Notes: generated by a model not told the origin, from the sequence alone. Counted from the stretch's first letter, positions 1 to 7,770 are shown. The stretch is 8,679 nucleotides of DNA from an uncultured Sphingomonadales bacterium (GCA_903911985.1 CAIWFP010000085.1:1-8679); one strand, 5' to 3'. Numbers and translations: made by a program.

Positions 1-354
1 TCCATCGGGCAGAACATTGCCGCAATCGCGCCATTGTCCGTCGCGCTCGGTCATCAGCCGGATGCGGACCGCGCCGTGGCGTGCCTCGGGATCGGGCAGG
101 GCCGGGGCGGAAAGCACGAACCATACGGTCCAGCCATCGGCCTTTTCGCCAGCAGAACCCGCTCCGGTGAATTTGGCGGTGGTGCCATCGGCCAGTTGCA
201 GCGGCCACATATCCCACAGGTCCGTGCCCGGCAGGATGGGAGCCATCTCGCCTTGCCGAACCACAGGTATGGTGTTGTCAGACGCAAGGGTGATCCCGGC
301 GACATGTTCGCCCAGCCACAGGGACGGCGCCTGATTGGCTGTGGAGCCTGACAC
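1..354 (-). CDS. GH68 family glycosidase (levansucrase / beta-fructofuranosidase-like), N-terminal part, cut by window edge
   Basis: This is the first 118 residues of a glycoside hydrolase family 68 protein; the rest lies beyond the left edge. GH68 enzymes cleave the glucose-fructose bond of sucrose (some also of raffinose) and either hydrolyse it or build levan or inulin. The sequence shows the family's first catalytic block, TDLWDMWPLQLADG (residues 44-57). Its Asp48 matches the WDxWPL nucleophile, and it is followed by a GWTVWFVLSA strand (74-83) and a VRIRL strand, in the same order as Zymomonas levansucrase. The start is taken as GTG at 354 because CGGGAG lies 8-9 nt upstream; an in-frame ATG at 399 has no visible ribosome site. 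The N-terminus has no signal peptide, so the enzyme is either cytoplasmic or exported without one. It sits 151 bp downstream of galK on the same strand, with its own motif-bearing upstream region. The other two GH68 acidic residues are out of view, so sucrase versus transferase activity cannot be decided. Confidence 0.85.
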   Translation of the reverse strand, partial: MSGSTANQAPSLWLGEHVAGITLASDNTIPVVRQGEMAPILPGTDLWDMWPLQLADGTTAKFTGAGSAGEKADGWTVWFVLSAPALPDPEARHGAVRIRLMTERDGQWRDCGNVLPDG

Positions 355-415
355 TTGTGGAATCTCCCGGTAAACTTTCTGGCCGACCCATAGAATCATT
401 CGCAGAGAATTACAA

Positions 416-440
416 CAATCGATTGCAAGAAACGATTGCA
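416..440 (-). promoter_or_regulatory. Candidate operator upstream of the GH68 gene (left copy of a shared motif)
   Basis: Read on the minus strand, this is TGCAAT, 5 nt, then CTTGCAATCGATT. It includes the perfect 10-bp palindrome CAATCGATTG at 416-425. The same 13-mer with an upstream TGCAAT occurs before the TonB receptor gene at 7781-7803. The motif ends about 62 bp before the GTG start of the GH68 gene. A palindrome with a central CG is typical of LacI-family operators, but the regulator is not in the window, so this is inference. A possible -10 box, TGTAAT at 414-409 on the minus strand, lies just downstream; no matching -35 was found, so a repressor bound here could cover the promoter. 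Confidence 0.6.
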
Positions 441-505
441 TGATGTTTGGGGTTGAGAATTCGCCGAATATTGGAGCTACCGAGCGTTTCAGGCAGCGGT
501 TGCAT

Positions 506-1672
506 TCACACCAGTCCGGCGCCCGGCCCGGCCTGTTCCACCATCACCAACGGCGCGGCGCCAGCGGGTGTGCGATAGGTAAGTGCATGGGTGATTGCGG
601 CGGCGTAGTCTTTTGGCACCACTGCCACCACCGCGCCGCCGAAACCGCCGCCGGTCATCCGCGCCCCGCCCCGCCCGTCGCACGATCCGCCGATCAGCGC
701 CTGTAATTCGGCCACCAGCGCGTCAATCGGCGGCAGGGTAATGGCGAAATCGTCGCGCATCGAGGCGTGGGAGGCGGCGAAAAGCTCTCCGAGGCTGACT
801 AGGTCGCCGGCCCGCAGCGCCTCTGCTGCTTGCAGCGTGCGGGCGTTTTCGGTGATGACATGGCGGGCGCGGGCATGTTCCACGGTGGAGAGGTGTCCCC
901 TCGCGTCCTCCAGCAGCGGCAGATCGGCATCGCGCAGGGCGGCGACCCCTAGCTTGGCGGCGGCGGCCTCGCAGGAGGCGCGGCGTTCATTGTAGTGGCC
1001 CTCGACCAGCCCGCGCACCACGCCGGAATGGACAATCAGGATGGCCATATCCTCCGGGATCGGCACCGGCTGGCAGGCGAGGCTGCGGCAATCGATCAGC
1101 AGGGCATGGCCTGATCGCCCTCGCGCCGAGACCAGCTGATCCATGATGCCGCAGCGGGTGCCAACAAAGTCGCACTCGCAGCTTTGCGCCAACAGGGCGA
1201 TGGCGGTGGGGGACAGATCTAGGCCGTTCAGCGCCGACAGGGCCGTGCCCACCGCCACCGCCAGCGAGGCCGACGACGACAGGCCCGAGCCTTGGGGGAT
1301 ATTGCCTGCCACCGCCAGATCCACGCCGGCGATGGCGTGGCCCACTGCCCGCATGGCAGAGACCATGCCGCGCACGTAATCGGCCCAGGGCTGTGCGGCG
1401 TCGGGTGCGATGGGCTCGTCCCGAGCGAAGCTGCTGGTGGCGCCGGAAAAATCGGCGGCGGTGACATGTATCCAGCGGTCGGCGCGGGGGCGGGCGGCGA
1501 CCAGAGTTGCCACGCCGATGGCGGCGGGCAGCACGAAGCCGTCGTTGTAATCCGTGTGTTCGCCGATGAGGTTCACGCGGCCGGGCGCGCGGGCAACCAG
1601 TGTGGGCGCGCCGCCAAAGGCGCTGGCGAAGGTGGCGAGGACGGTGTCATGCAGGGCGGTGGGAGAGGCCAT
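506..1672 (-). CDS. galK: Galactokinase
   Basis: GalK phosphorylates alpha-D-galactose with ATP to galactose-1-phosphate in the cytoplasm, the first committed step of the Leloir pathway. The 388-residue protein has the full GHMP-kinase set. The galactokinase signature APGRVNLIGEHTDYNDG is at residues 29-45, with Arg32 matching the catalytic-site Arg and Asp41 the galactose-binding Asp. The ATP loop GNIPQGSGLSSSAS is at 123-136, CGIMDQ at 174-179 carries the catalytic-base Asp178, and the C-terminal motif GARMTGGGFGGA is at 336-347. Length is normal for the family. Two adjacent ATG codons (1675 and 1672) are possible starts. The first overlaps the galT stop in an ATGATG arrangement; the second is preferred because GGAG lies 6 nt before it, against 3 nt for the first. 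The overlap implies translational coupling to galT. It is the last gene of the tight block. Confidence 0.98.
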   Translation of the reverse strand: MASPTALHDTVLATFASAFGGAPTLVARAPGRVNLIGEHTDYNDGFVLPAAIGVATLVAARPRADRWIHVTAADFSGATSSFARDEPIAPDAAQPWADYVRGMVSAMRAVGHAIAGVDLAVAGNIPQGSGLSSSASLAVAVGTALSALNGLDLSPTAIALLAQSCECDFVGTRCGIMDQLVSARGRSGHALLIDCRSLACQPVPIPEDMAILIVHSGVVRGLVEGHYNERRASCEAAAAKLGVAALRDADLPLLEDARGHLSTVEHARARHVITENARTLQAAEALRAGDLVSLGELFAASHASMRDDFAITLPPIDALVAELQALIGGSCDGRGGARMTGGGFGGAVVAVVPKDYAAAITHALTYRTPAGAAPLVMVEQAGPGAGLV

Positions 1673-2739
1673 CATCGGCTCCGGTAATGCACGGGGCTGA
1701 CCGCGCGCAGGGCGGCGGCGGCCTGTTCCGGGGTGAGGTCGCGGGCGGGTTCGGCCAGCATCTCGTAACCCACCATGAATTTTCGCACCGACGCGGAGCG
1801 GAGCAATGGTGGGTAGAAATGGGCATGGAGTTGCCAATGCGTCCTATCCGATTGGCGGAGGGGCTCGCTGCCCGGCCGGAACGGTGCCCCATGCCAGCCC
1901 ATCGAATAGGGGAACGAGCAGGAAAAGAGATTGTCGTAGCGGATGGTCAACTCGCTCAGGACCCGGGCGAGATCGGCGCGCTGTTCGCCGGAGAGATCAG
2001 GCAGGCGCGTCACGGCAAAGCGGGGCAGGAGCAACACTTCGAAAGGCCACGCCGCCCAGAAGGGCACGATCGCCAGCCAGTGTTCGGTTTGAACCACCAC
2101 CCGTTCACCTCCGGCCTCGGCTTCGGCCAGTGCCAGCAGCATGGCGGTGCCGTGGGTGGCGAGCCATTGGCCTTGGGTGTGGTCCTCGCGCGCGACCTCG
2201 TCTGGCACGTGTTCGCTGGCCCAAATCTGGCCGTGCGGGTGCGGGTTGGAGCAGCCCATCATCGCGCCCTTGTTTTCGAACACCTGCACATGGGCATAGT
2301 TCTCGCCCAGCAGGGCGCTTTGTTCGGACCATGTGTCCACCACGCCCTCAATGGCGGACAGGGGCAGTTCCGGCAGGCTTTTGCCGTGGTCGGGCGAGAA
2401 GCAGATTACCCGGGCCTCTCCCCGTGCGCCGCTGATCTGGAACAGGCTGTCACCGGCGGGGATTGGAGGTGGGGGCGTGTCCGGGGCCAGTGCCGCGAAG
2501 TCGTTGGCGAAAACATAAGTGCCCGCATAGGCCGGATTTACCTCGCCGGTGACGCGGGCATTGCCCGGGCACAAATAGCAGGCGGGGTCGTGGGCCGGGC
2601 GCTGGGCGAGATCGGGCGCGTCCTCCTGCCCCTGCCACGGGCGCTTGGCGCGGTGTGGCGAGACCAGCAGCCATTCGCCCTTTAGCGGATTATAGCGGCG
2701 GTGGGGGTGGTCGGTGGGGTCGAAGCTGGATTCTGTCAC
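1672..2739 (-). CDS. galT: Galactose-1-phosphate uridylyltransferase
   Basis: GalT swaps UMP between UDP-glucose and galactose-1-phosphate, giving glucose-1-phosphate and UDP-galactose (Leloir pathway, cytoplasm). The 355-residue protein closely follows the E. coli type (348 aa). Cys54 and Cys57 in CYLCPGN, with His118 and His167, match the zinc ligands, and TYVFANDFAAL follows at 74-84. The active-site block GCSNPHPHGQIWA is at 162-174, where His169 is the uridylylated nucleophile and Gln171 follows. A second nucleotide-binding region, HWQLHAHFYPPLLRS, is at 301-315. The start is GTG at 2739, because GGAAGGG lies 8 nt upstream and homology to GalT begins at once; the reading frame stays open much further upstream, but that part is inside the alpha-galactosidase gene. 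It lies 28 bp after that gene and its stop overlaps the galK start. It needs GalE to recycle UDP-galactose; no galE is in the window. Confidence 0.98.
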   Translation of the reverse strand: MTESSFDPTDHPHRRYNPLKGEWLLVSPHRAKRPWQGQEDAPDLAQRPAHDPACYLCPGNARVTGEVNPAYAGTYVFANDFAALAPDTPPPPIPAGDSLFQISGARGEARVICFSPDHGKSLPELPLSAIEGVVDTWSEQSALLGENYAHVQVFENKGAMMGCSNPHPHGQIWASEHVPDEVAREDHTQGQWLATHGTAMLLALAEAEAGGERVVVQTEHWLAIVPFWAAWPFEVLLLPRFAVTRLPDLSGEQRADLARVLSELTIRYDNLFSCSFPYSMGWHGAPFRPGSEPLRQSDRTHWQLHAHFYPPLLRSASVRKFMVGYEMLAEPARDLTPEQAAAALRAVSPVHYRSR

Positions 2740-2767
2740 GCGGATTGCCCTTCCCGGCAGGTCCCGG

Positions 2768-4834
2768 TCAGATGGCTTCAATCTGCCAGACCTGCACCTC
2801 TTCGCCCCGCATGGGCGGCAAGGGCAAACCGGAGCGGATAGCCCAGGCGCCGTCAACCTCCCATACGTCTGCAGCCTCGGTATGAATACGATAGCGCCGG
2901 TCGGGGTGCAGCATGGGCAGGCGCAGGCGGGGCTGGTGGCGCTGCGTGGTGGGGCGGGTGCGGGTGATGAGCAGCAGCAGGGATGTCGCGCTGCCATGGG
3001 CTTGCCAAACCACGCCGTCGGTCGCCTCGCCCTGCCAGAGGAGGCCGTGGTGGAGGCGGGTGCGCAGGGCCTTGTAGCGGGCGATGGCAGCGGCCAGTTC
3101 GGCGCGCTCGGCTTCGCCCAGCAGCCGTACATCCAGTTCCACGCCGAAATGGCCGGGCAGGGCGACGCCGCAACGGAAGTCCATGGCTTGCATCCGGCCA
3201 GTGCTGTGTGCCGGGCAGGCGCCGACATGGCTGCCCATGACCTCGGGCGGCATGAACTGGAGAAAACCACGCTGGATGCGGACGCGTTCGATGGCATCAA
3301 TACAGTCGCTGGCCCAGAAGCGGTGGCTATGGGCCGCGATCCCGGCATCGATCCGCCCGCCGCCACCAGCGCAGGCCTCGATTTCGACATGGGGGAAGGT
3401 GGCGGTGAGGCGATCCATCAGCGCATAGGCGGCGAGCACCTGCCGGCGGTAGAGTGGGGTCTGTCCGGCGTGGGTGAGGTCGCGGTTATGGTCCCACTTG
3501 AGGTAGGCGATGGGCAGGCTTTCCAGTAGCGGGGCGATCTTGCCGTAAAGGTAATCCGCCACCTCTGGCCGGGTGAGGTCTAGCACCAGTTGGTTGCGGG
3601 CCGATAGCAGCGGCCGCCCGGCGATATGCAGCGCCCAGTCCGGGTGGGCGCGGTAGAGGTCGCTGGCGGGGTTGATCATTTCGGGTTCGACCCAGAGGCC
3701 GAATTCCATGCCGAGGCCCACCACATGCTCTGCCAGAGGGGCGAGGCCCTTCGGGTATTTGCCCATGTCGGGCCACCAGTCGCCGAGGCTGGAAGTGTCG
3801 TCGTGGCGGCCCGCAAACCAGCCGTCGTCGAGCACGAAACGCTCAATGCCGATGGCGGCGGCCGCGGTGGCGAGGTCCTTCAGCGCGGCCTCGTCGTGGT
3901 CGAAGTAGAAGCCCTCCCATGTGTTGAGGTGAACCGGGCGGGGTTTCATGGTGCCGCCGGGCCAGCGGATATTGGCGCGGATGGCGCGATGGAAGGCTTG
4001 CGCCACGCCATTGGCGCCTTGTGCCGAGCAGGTGGCCAGCATCTCGGGGGTGATGAGGCTCTCGCCGGGGGCGAGGCGCACTTCGCCGGGGGCCAGCCAT
4101 TCGCCCATTTGCCAGTGGTGGCGACCGTCTTCCACCCATTCGATCTGCTGGGCGTGGTTGCCGCTCCATGCCAGTTGCGCGCCATAGGCTGTGCCATCGG
4201 CGCAGGTGACCAGAGCCCCGGGAAAACAGTCATGGCTGGTAAGGCCGCGCCGGTTTTCGCGGCGCCAAAGGCTGCGGGTGAGGGGATCTTTGACGGGGAC
4301 GAATTCGGCGTTGTGGCGGCCGGCGAAGCTGTGCACCGCCAGCGCATCCTCGGGCAGGGGGACGGAGCCTGCAGCCAGCCACTGAATATCCAGAATTTTG
4401 TCTCCGGTGTTTGTCAGGGTGGTGGACAGGGTGAGGACGTCGCTGGATGGATCCAACCGCGCGGACAGGGTTATGGCGATGTCAGCGACGGCATCCGCCA
4501 TGAGGAAGCGCAGGGTGTCGGGCGCAGGCTGTTCAACACGGCAACCGGTGATCGCCTGTGCCCAATCCTGCCCGGCGCGATGGGCGAGGAGCGCGCTTTG
4601 CCCGAACCAGCCGAGGCCAAGCCCGGGGAACAGCGACAGCGGCTGGTCGAAATGCAGCGAGAAGCTGGGCTCCGGACGGGTGGAGCGCAGCGCCGCGCCG
4701 GGGGTGACGCCATCGGGCAGGCGCGGGCCCCAATAGCGCCATAGCGGTGCCTCGCCTTCTGGCAGTTCCCAGATGGCGGTGCAGGCGGGGCTGTGGAGGA
4801 TGGCGTAACGGGGCTGGGGTGCCTCAGCTGACAT
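2768..4834 (-). CDS. Alpha-galactosidase, glycoside hydrolase family 36, cytoplasmic
   Basis: The enzyme hydrolyses terminal alpha-1,6-galactosyl residues from melibiose, raffinose or stachyose by a retaining mechanism. The 688-residue protein shows the GH36 layout. An N-terminal beta-sandwich (about 1-290) is followed by a TIM barrel from NTWEGFYFDHDE (304-315), with ERFVLDDGWFAGRHDD (331-346), GLWVEPEM (379-386), KWDHNRDL (446-453, nucleophile Asp448), ACAGGGGRID (487-496) and FWASD (506-510, acid/base Asp510), then a C-terminal beta domain. Length fits the roughly 700-730 aa bacterial group. There is no signal peptide, so it acts after uptake. The start is ATG at 4834, with GGAAG 6-7 nt upstream, overlapping the MFS gene by 11 bp; an upstream ATG at 4873 would overlap by 50 bp and adds a basic stretch lacking family similarity. 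Its place between a sugar transporter and galT/galK fits release of galactose inside the cell. The exact substrate is not readable from sequence alone. Confidence 0.96.
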   Translation of the reverse strand: MSAEAPQPRYAILHSPACTAIWELPEGEAPLWRYWGPRLPDGVTPGAALRSTRPEPSFSLHFDQPLSLFPGLGLGWFGQSALLAHRAGQDWAQAITGCRVEQPAPDTLRFLMADAVADIAITLSARLDPSSDVLTLSTTLTNTGDKILDIQWLAAGSVPLPEDALAVHSFAGRHNAEFVPVKDPLTRSLWRRENRRGLTSHDCFPGALVTCADGTAYGAQLAWSGNHAQQIEWVEDGRHHWQMGEWLAPGEVRLAPGESLITPEMLATCSAQGANGVAQAFHRAIRANIRWPGGTMKPRPVHLNTWEGFYFDHDEAALKDLATAAAAIGIERFVLDDGWFAGRHDDTSSLGDWWPDMGKYPKGLAPLAEHVVGLGMEFGLWVEPEMINPASDLYRAHPDWALHIAGRPLLSARNQLVLDLTRPEVADYLYGKIAPLLESLPIAYLKWDHNRDLTHAGQTPLYRRQVLAAYALMDRLTATFPHVEIEACAGGGGRIDAGIAAHSHRFWASDCIDAIERVRIQRGFLQFMPPEVMGSHVGACPAHSTGRMQAMDFRCGVALPGHFGVELDVRLLGEAERAELAAAIARYKALRTRLHHGLLWQGEATDGVVWQAHGSATSLLLLITRTRPTTQRHQPRLRLPMLHPDRRYRIHTEAADVWEVDGAWAIRSGLPLPPMRGEEVQVWQIEAI

Positions 4835-6278
4835 GGGGTTCTTCCGGGTAGGGGTTTTCGGGCGTGAAGCCACGCTTCGGGTTCTTCACCCAGATCATGG
4901 TGACCGAAGCGCAGAGCAGCAGCACCCCGGCAAAGCTGAGCGCATTGCGCGGGTCGCCATGCAGCAGCGTGTGATACAGCAAGCCGAAGGTGAGGCCGTT
5001 GAGCAGCATCGGGATGACGATCATCATGTTGAAGATGCCCATGTAAACGCCGGTCCGCTCGGGCGGGATGGAGCCTGCGAGGATGACATAGGGGTTGCCC
5101 ATGATACTCGCCCAGCCAAGCCCGAGGCCGATGGCAGGCAGCAGCAGCAGCAGGTGGCGCCCCAGTTCCGGTATGGCCATGGCGGCGAAGGCAGTGGGGG
5201 CGGTGCCTGCCACCGGGCCGATGTGTGGAAGAATGAGCATGGCAATGCCCGCCAGCGCGAGGCAGATGAGGTGGATCTGCTTTGCCCCCAGCCGCCGGGC
5301 CACCGGCACCATGGCGAAGGCGGCGGCAAAGCCGATGAGGTTGTAAAAGGCGCCCAACTGCTGCGCCGTGAGCACCGCGTCGCGGAAGGCGGGGCTGGTT
5401 TTGTCGGCGGTTTGGTAGACCGACCGCCCGATCGACAGTGCGGCATAGCTCCAGTAGATGGAGAAGCCATACCACTGGAACAGGCTCATCCATGCCATCT
5501 GGCGCATGGCCTTGGGCATTTCGACGATAGCCTGTCCGATCTCGCGCAGGGTGGCCAGCGGCGAGGATGGGGCGGCGGCGATGCGCGCTTTTTCGTCAGC
5601 GGTCAGCGGCAATTCCCGCACCCGCAGCACCGACCACAGGATGGTGCTGATCGACAGCACAGCGCCCACCAGAAAGGCGATATGGGTGATGCGGGGTATG
5701 TGATGCGCATCCACCGCGTTGCGATCAAAGCCCAGCCAATAGACGAGGATGGATGGGCTGAGAAAGGCGAGAAACTGGGCAAGGCCGGTGAAGGCGCTCT
5801 GGCTGAGGAAGCCGATCTCGTGCTGGCTGGGGTTCAGTCGGTCGGAGACATAGGCGCGGTACGGTTCCATGGTGATGTTGTTGCCGGCATCCAGCAGCCA
5901 TAGCAGACTGGCGGCCATCAGGATGCTGACAGAGAGCGGCATGAGGAACAGCCCCGCGCTGCACAGCACCGCGCCGATGAGGAAATAGGGCGTGCGGCGG
6001 CCAAAGCTGCTATCAGTGCGGTCGGACAAGGCGCCGATCAGCGGCTGGATGAGCAGGCCGGTCATGGGCCCTGCCAGTTGCAGCAATGGCAGGCGCGCTT
6101 CGTCCGCACCCAGCCACGAATAGATCGGCACCATGTTCGCCTGTTGCAGGCCGAAGCTGAATTGCAGGCCGAGAAAGCCGAGATTCATCTCCACCACGCG
6201 CAGCAGCGACAGGCGCGGCTTTTGCGTTGCGGAGTTGGCCCCGCCAGGCGAGGACGGGGCAGTGGGGGGATTGGCCAT
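4824..6278 (-). CDS. MFS oligosaccharide transporter (SLC45 / GPH-type sugar:cation symporter)
   Basis: This inner-membrane carrier probably moves a disaccharide or oligosaccharide into the cytoplasm with protons. The 484-residue protein has about 12 hydrophobic segments. The N-terminal half has the family loop GALSDRTDSSFGRRTP (82-97), close to the LSDR...FGRRRP loop of plant and bacterial sucrose transporters. LLDAGNNITMEPYRAYVSD (128-146) matches the LD..NN...P.RA motif of that group. A later half-repeat loop is GNPYVILAGSIPPERTGVYM. The start chosen is the ATG at 6278, which has AAGAGG about 9 nt upstream; the ATG at 6287 directly abuts that site and would have no spacer. It lies 52 bp after the antiporter gene and overlaps the alpha-galactosidase gene by 11 bp, so its substrate is probably an alpha-galactoside such as raffinose or melibiose, or sucrose. 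Substrate choice is inference from neighbours. Confidence 0.93.
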   Translation of the reverse strand: MANPPTAPSSPGGANSATQKPRLSLLRVVEMNLGFLGLQFSFGLQQANMVPIYSWLGADEARLPLLQLAGPMTGLLIQPLIGALSDRTDSSFGRRTPYFLIGAVLCSAGLFLMPLSVSILMAASLLWLLDAGNNITMEPYRAYVSDRLNPSQHEIGFLSQSAFTGLAQFLAFLSPSILVYWLGFDRNAVDAHHIPRITHIAFLVGAVLSISTILWSVLRVRELPLTADEKARIAAAPSSPLATLREIGQAIVEMPKAMRQMAWMSLFQWYGFSIYWSYAALSIGRSVYQTADKTSPAFRDAVLTAQQLGAFYNLIGFAAAFAMVPVARRLGAKQIHLICLALAGIAMLILPHIGPVAGTAPTAFAAMAIPELGRHLLLLLPAIGLGLGWASIMGNPYVILAGSIPPERTGVYMGIFNMMIVIPMLLNGLTFGLLYHTLLHGDPRNALSFAGVLLLCASVTMIWVKNPKRGFTPENPYPEEPHVS

Positions 6279-6330
6279 GTCAAACATCCTCTTGTGGTGG
6301 CGCTTTGCTGCGAGCCATTCGGCTTTCTGA

Positions 6331-7623
6331 TCAGCTTTGTGCGGTCAGCGGGCGGGCAGGTGTCGGTTTGGCGCCATGCCGCCCGCAGAACAGGGTGAAC
6401 AACGGGCCGGCCATCAATGTCGTGACAATCGCCATCAGCACCAGCATGGCGAACAGGGCCGGGCCGATCACCCCATGGGTGAGGCCAATGTTGATGATGA
6501 TGAGTTCCATCAGTCCGCGCGCGTTCATCAATGCGCCGATGCCCATGGCGTCGGCATGGCTTTCCCCCGAGAGCCGGGCGGCGATGTAACAGGCGCCGCC
6601 CTTGGCGATGACTGCCGCCGCGAGAATGGCCAATGTGACGCCGATCAGCCCGGCATGAGCCAATACGGACATGTCGGTATTGAGGCCCGAATAGGTAAAG
6701 AACATGGGAAGCAGAAAGCAGGTGGCGAAGGGCTCGAGCTTTTCGCGCAACTCTGTGGCAAATCGCCCGCGTGGCATGGCCGTGCCCAGCAGAAAGCCGC
6801 CAAACACCGCGTGCATGCCCGCGGCATCCATTGCCCATGCCGCCAGCAGGAACAGGACCAGCGCAAGGGCAATGAGCGTTTCGTTCAGGCCGTGCTTGGT
6901 CGCCATGGTCTCCAGAGGGCGCAACAGGCGCGGGGCGATGGCGATCATCACCACCGCGAATAGCAACCCGCCGCCGCCCGCCTTTACCGCCAGCATTGTG
7001 CCCGGACCGAGATTGAACCCGAAATTGGGCGCCAGACTGGCCAGCACCACCGCCACCACCACCCAGGCCCCGGCATCGCCAATTGCCCCGGCCGACAGCG
7101 ATAGCGTGCCCAGCCGCGTGCCCGCGATGCCCTGTTCGTGAATGATGCGCGCCAGCATGGGGAAGGCTGTTATGGCAATCGCGGCGCCAAGGAACAGCGC
7201 GGCCTGCGATTGCCCAACGTGAGCGCCAAACAGCCCGGGGACGCCGATCAGCCAGGGGGTCATCGCCGCCGCGACAGCGAAGGGCGCAAGCATGCTGCCG
7301 AACGAGATGGAGGCCGCGCCCTTGGCTCCACGCGCGAATTCGCCCCGGTCGAAGGTGAGGCCGATGAGAAACATGTAGAGCCCCACACCAAGCTGCGCGC
7401 CGACATAGAGCAGCTTTTTCGAATCCGCCGGAAACAGCGCGGCTTCCAGCGCGGGCGACAAAGCGCCGAGCAGCGATGGCCCCAGTACCACGCCGGCGAT
7501 CATTTCGCCCACCACCTGCGGCTGGCCCAGCCAACGCCGGACAATCCAGCCGACCACGCGGCAGGTGGCGATGATCGCCGCCATTTGCAGAAAGAAGCTG
7601 GTGGAAAGTTCGCTGTTGGTCAT
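6331..7623 (-). CDS. CPA2-family cation:proton antiporter, CHX/KHA1-like
   Basis: This is an integral membrane exchanger of Na+ or K+ for H+. The 430-residue protein is nearly all hydrophobic helices (about 12). Motifs in order are GQPQVVGEMIAGVVLGPSLLG (33-53), GVGLYMFLIGLTFD (79-92), AGAIGDAGAWVVVAVVLA (178-195) with ion-site Asp183, LPMFFTYSGLNTD (305-317) and NARGLMELIIINIGL (367-381). This order matches the CHX/KHA1 branch of CPA2. Relatives usually have Asn or Asp before the key Asp; here it is Gly182. The protein ends about 20 residues after the last helix, so it lacks the RCK/TrkA-N domain of Kef proteins and the long tail of plant CHX proteins. The start is ATG at 7623, with a weak AGG-rich ribosome site. 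It is the first gene of the minus-strand block and divergent from the TonB receptor. A sugar locus is an unusual place for it; balancing ions for the sugar symporter is a guess. Confidence 0.93.
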   Translation of the reverse strand: MTNSELSTSFFLQMAAIIATCRVVGWIVRRWLGQPQVVGEMIAGVVLGPSLLGALSPALEAALFPADSKKLLYVGAQLGVGLYMFLIGLTFDRGEFARGAKGAASISFGSMLAPFAVAAAMTPWLIGVPGLFGAHVGQSQAALFLGAAIAITAFPMLARIIHEQGIAGTRLGTLSLSAGAIGDAGAWVVVAVVLASLAPNFGFNLGPGTMLAVKAGGGGLLFAVVMIAIAPRLLRPLETMATKHGLNETLIALALVLFLLAAWAMDAAGMHAVFGGFLLGTAMPRGRFATELREKLEPFATCFLLPMFFTYSGLNTDMSVLAHAGLIGVTLAILAAAVIAKGGACYIAARLSGESHADAMGIGALMNARGLMELIIINIGLTHGVIGPALFAMLVLMAIVTTLMAGPLFTLFCGRHGAKPTPARPLTAQS

Positions 7624-7770
7624 CGCTTGCGCCTTGCCTGTACCATGTCACGCATCCAGATAGACCGCGTGCCTCATCCCGAAAAACTCTTTTTTACCCG
7701 CGCCAATGGCAGTGGTTGCCAGCCCGCCCGGGGCCATGCTGCGGCTTTGAGGTGACACTGTGAGCGCAAA

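Noticed and set aside
1088..1096. GCAATCGAT inside galK as a third operator
   Set aside because: Only the short core matches, the flanking TGCAAT half site is absent, and it lies in conserved coding sequence.
1600..2685. Long plus-strand open frame of 361 codons opposite galT and the start of galK
   Set aside because: Antisense shadow caused by high GC; galT on the other strand has all catalytic residues.
3626..4744. Plus-strand open frame of 372 codons opposite the alpha-galactosidase gene
   Set aside because: Antisense to a complete GH36 catalytic domain; no family features in the translation.
4835..4873. Earlier ATG (4873) for the alpha-galactosidase
   Set aside because: It would extend the overlap with the transporter gene to 50 bp and adds a basic stretch; ATG 4834 has a better-placed ribosome site.
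4833..5903. Plus-strand open frame of 356 codons opposite the MFS transporter gene
   Set aside because: His/Gly/Gln-rich composition typical of antisense frames; the opposite strand encodes a coherent membrane protein.
6185..7651. Minus-strand open frame of 488 codons overlapping the antiporter gene in another frame
   Set aside because: Arg/His/Gly-rich shadow; the chosen frame shows CPA2 motifs and membrane helices.
7682..7696. AAAAACTCTTTTTT run as a terminator
   Set aside because: The stem would be only A:T pairs and no gene ends nearby; more likely part of a promoter or leader region.
7645..7755. Possible 36-residue plus-strand gene in the divergent gap
   Set aside because: No ribosome site, no recognisable similarity, and it would sit in the leader region of the opposite operon.
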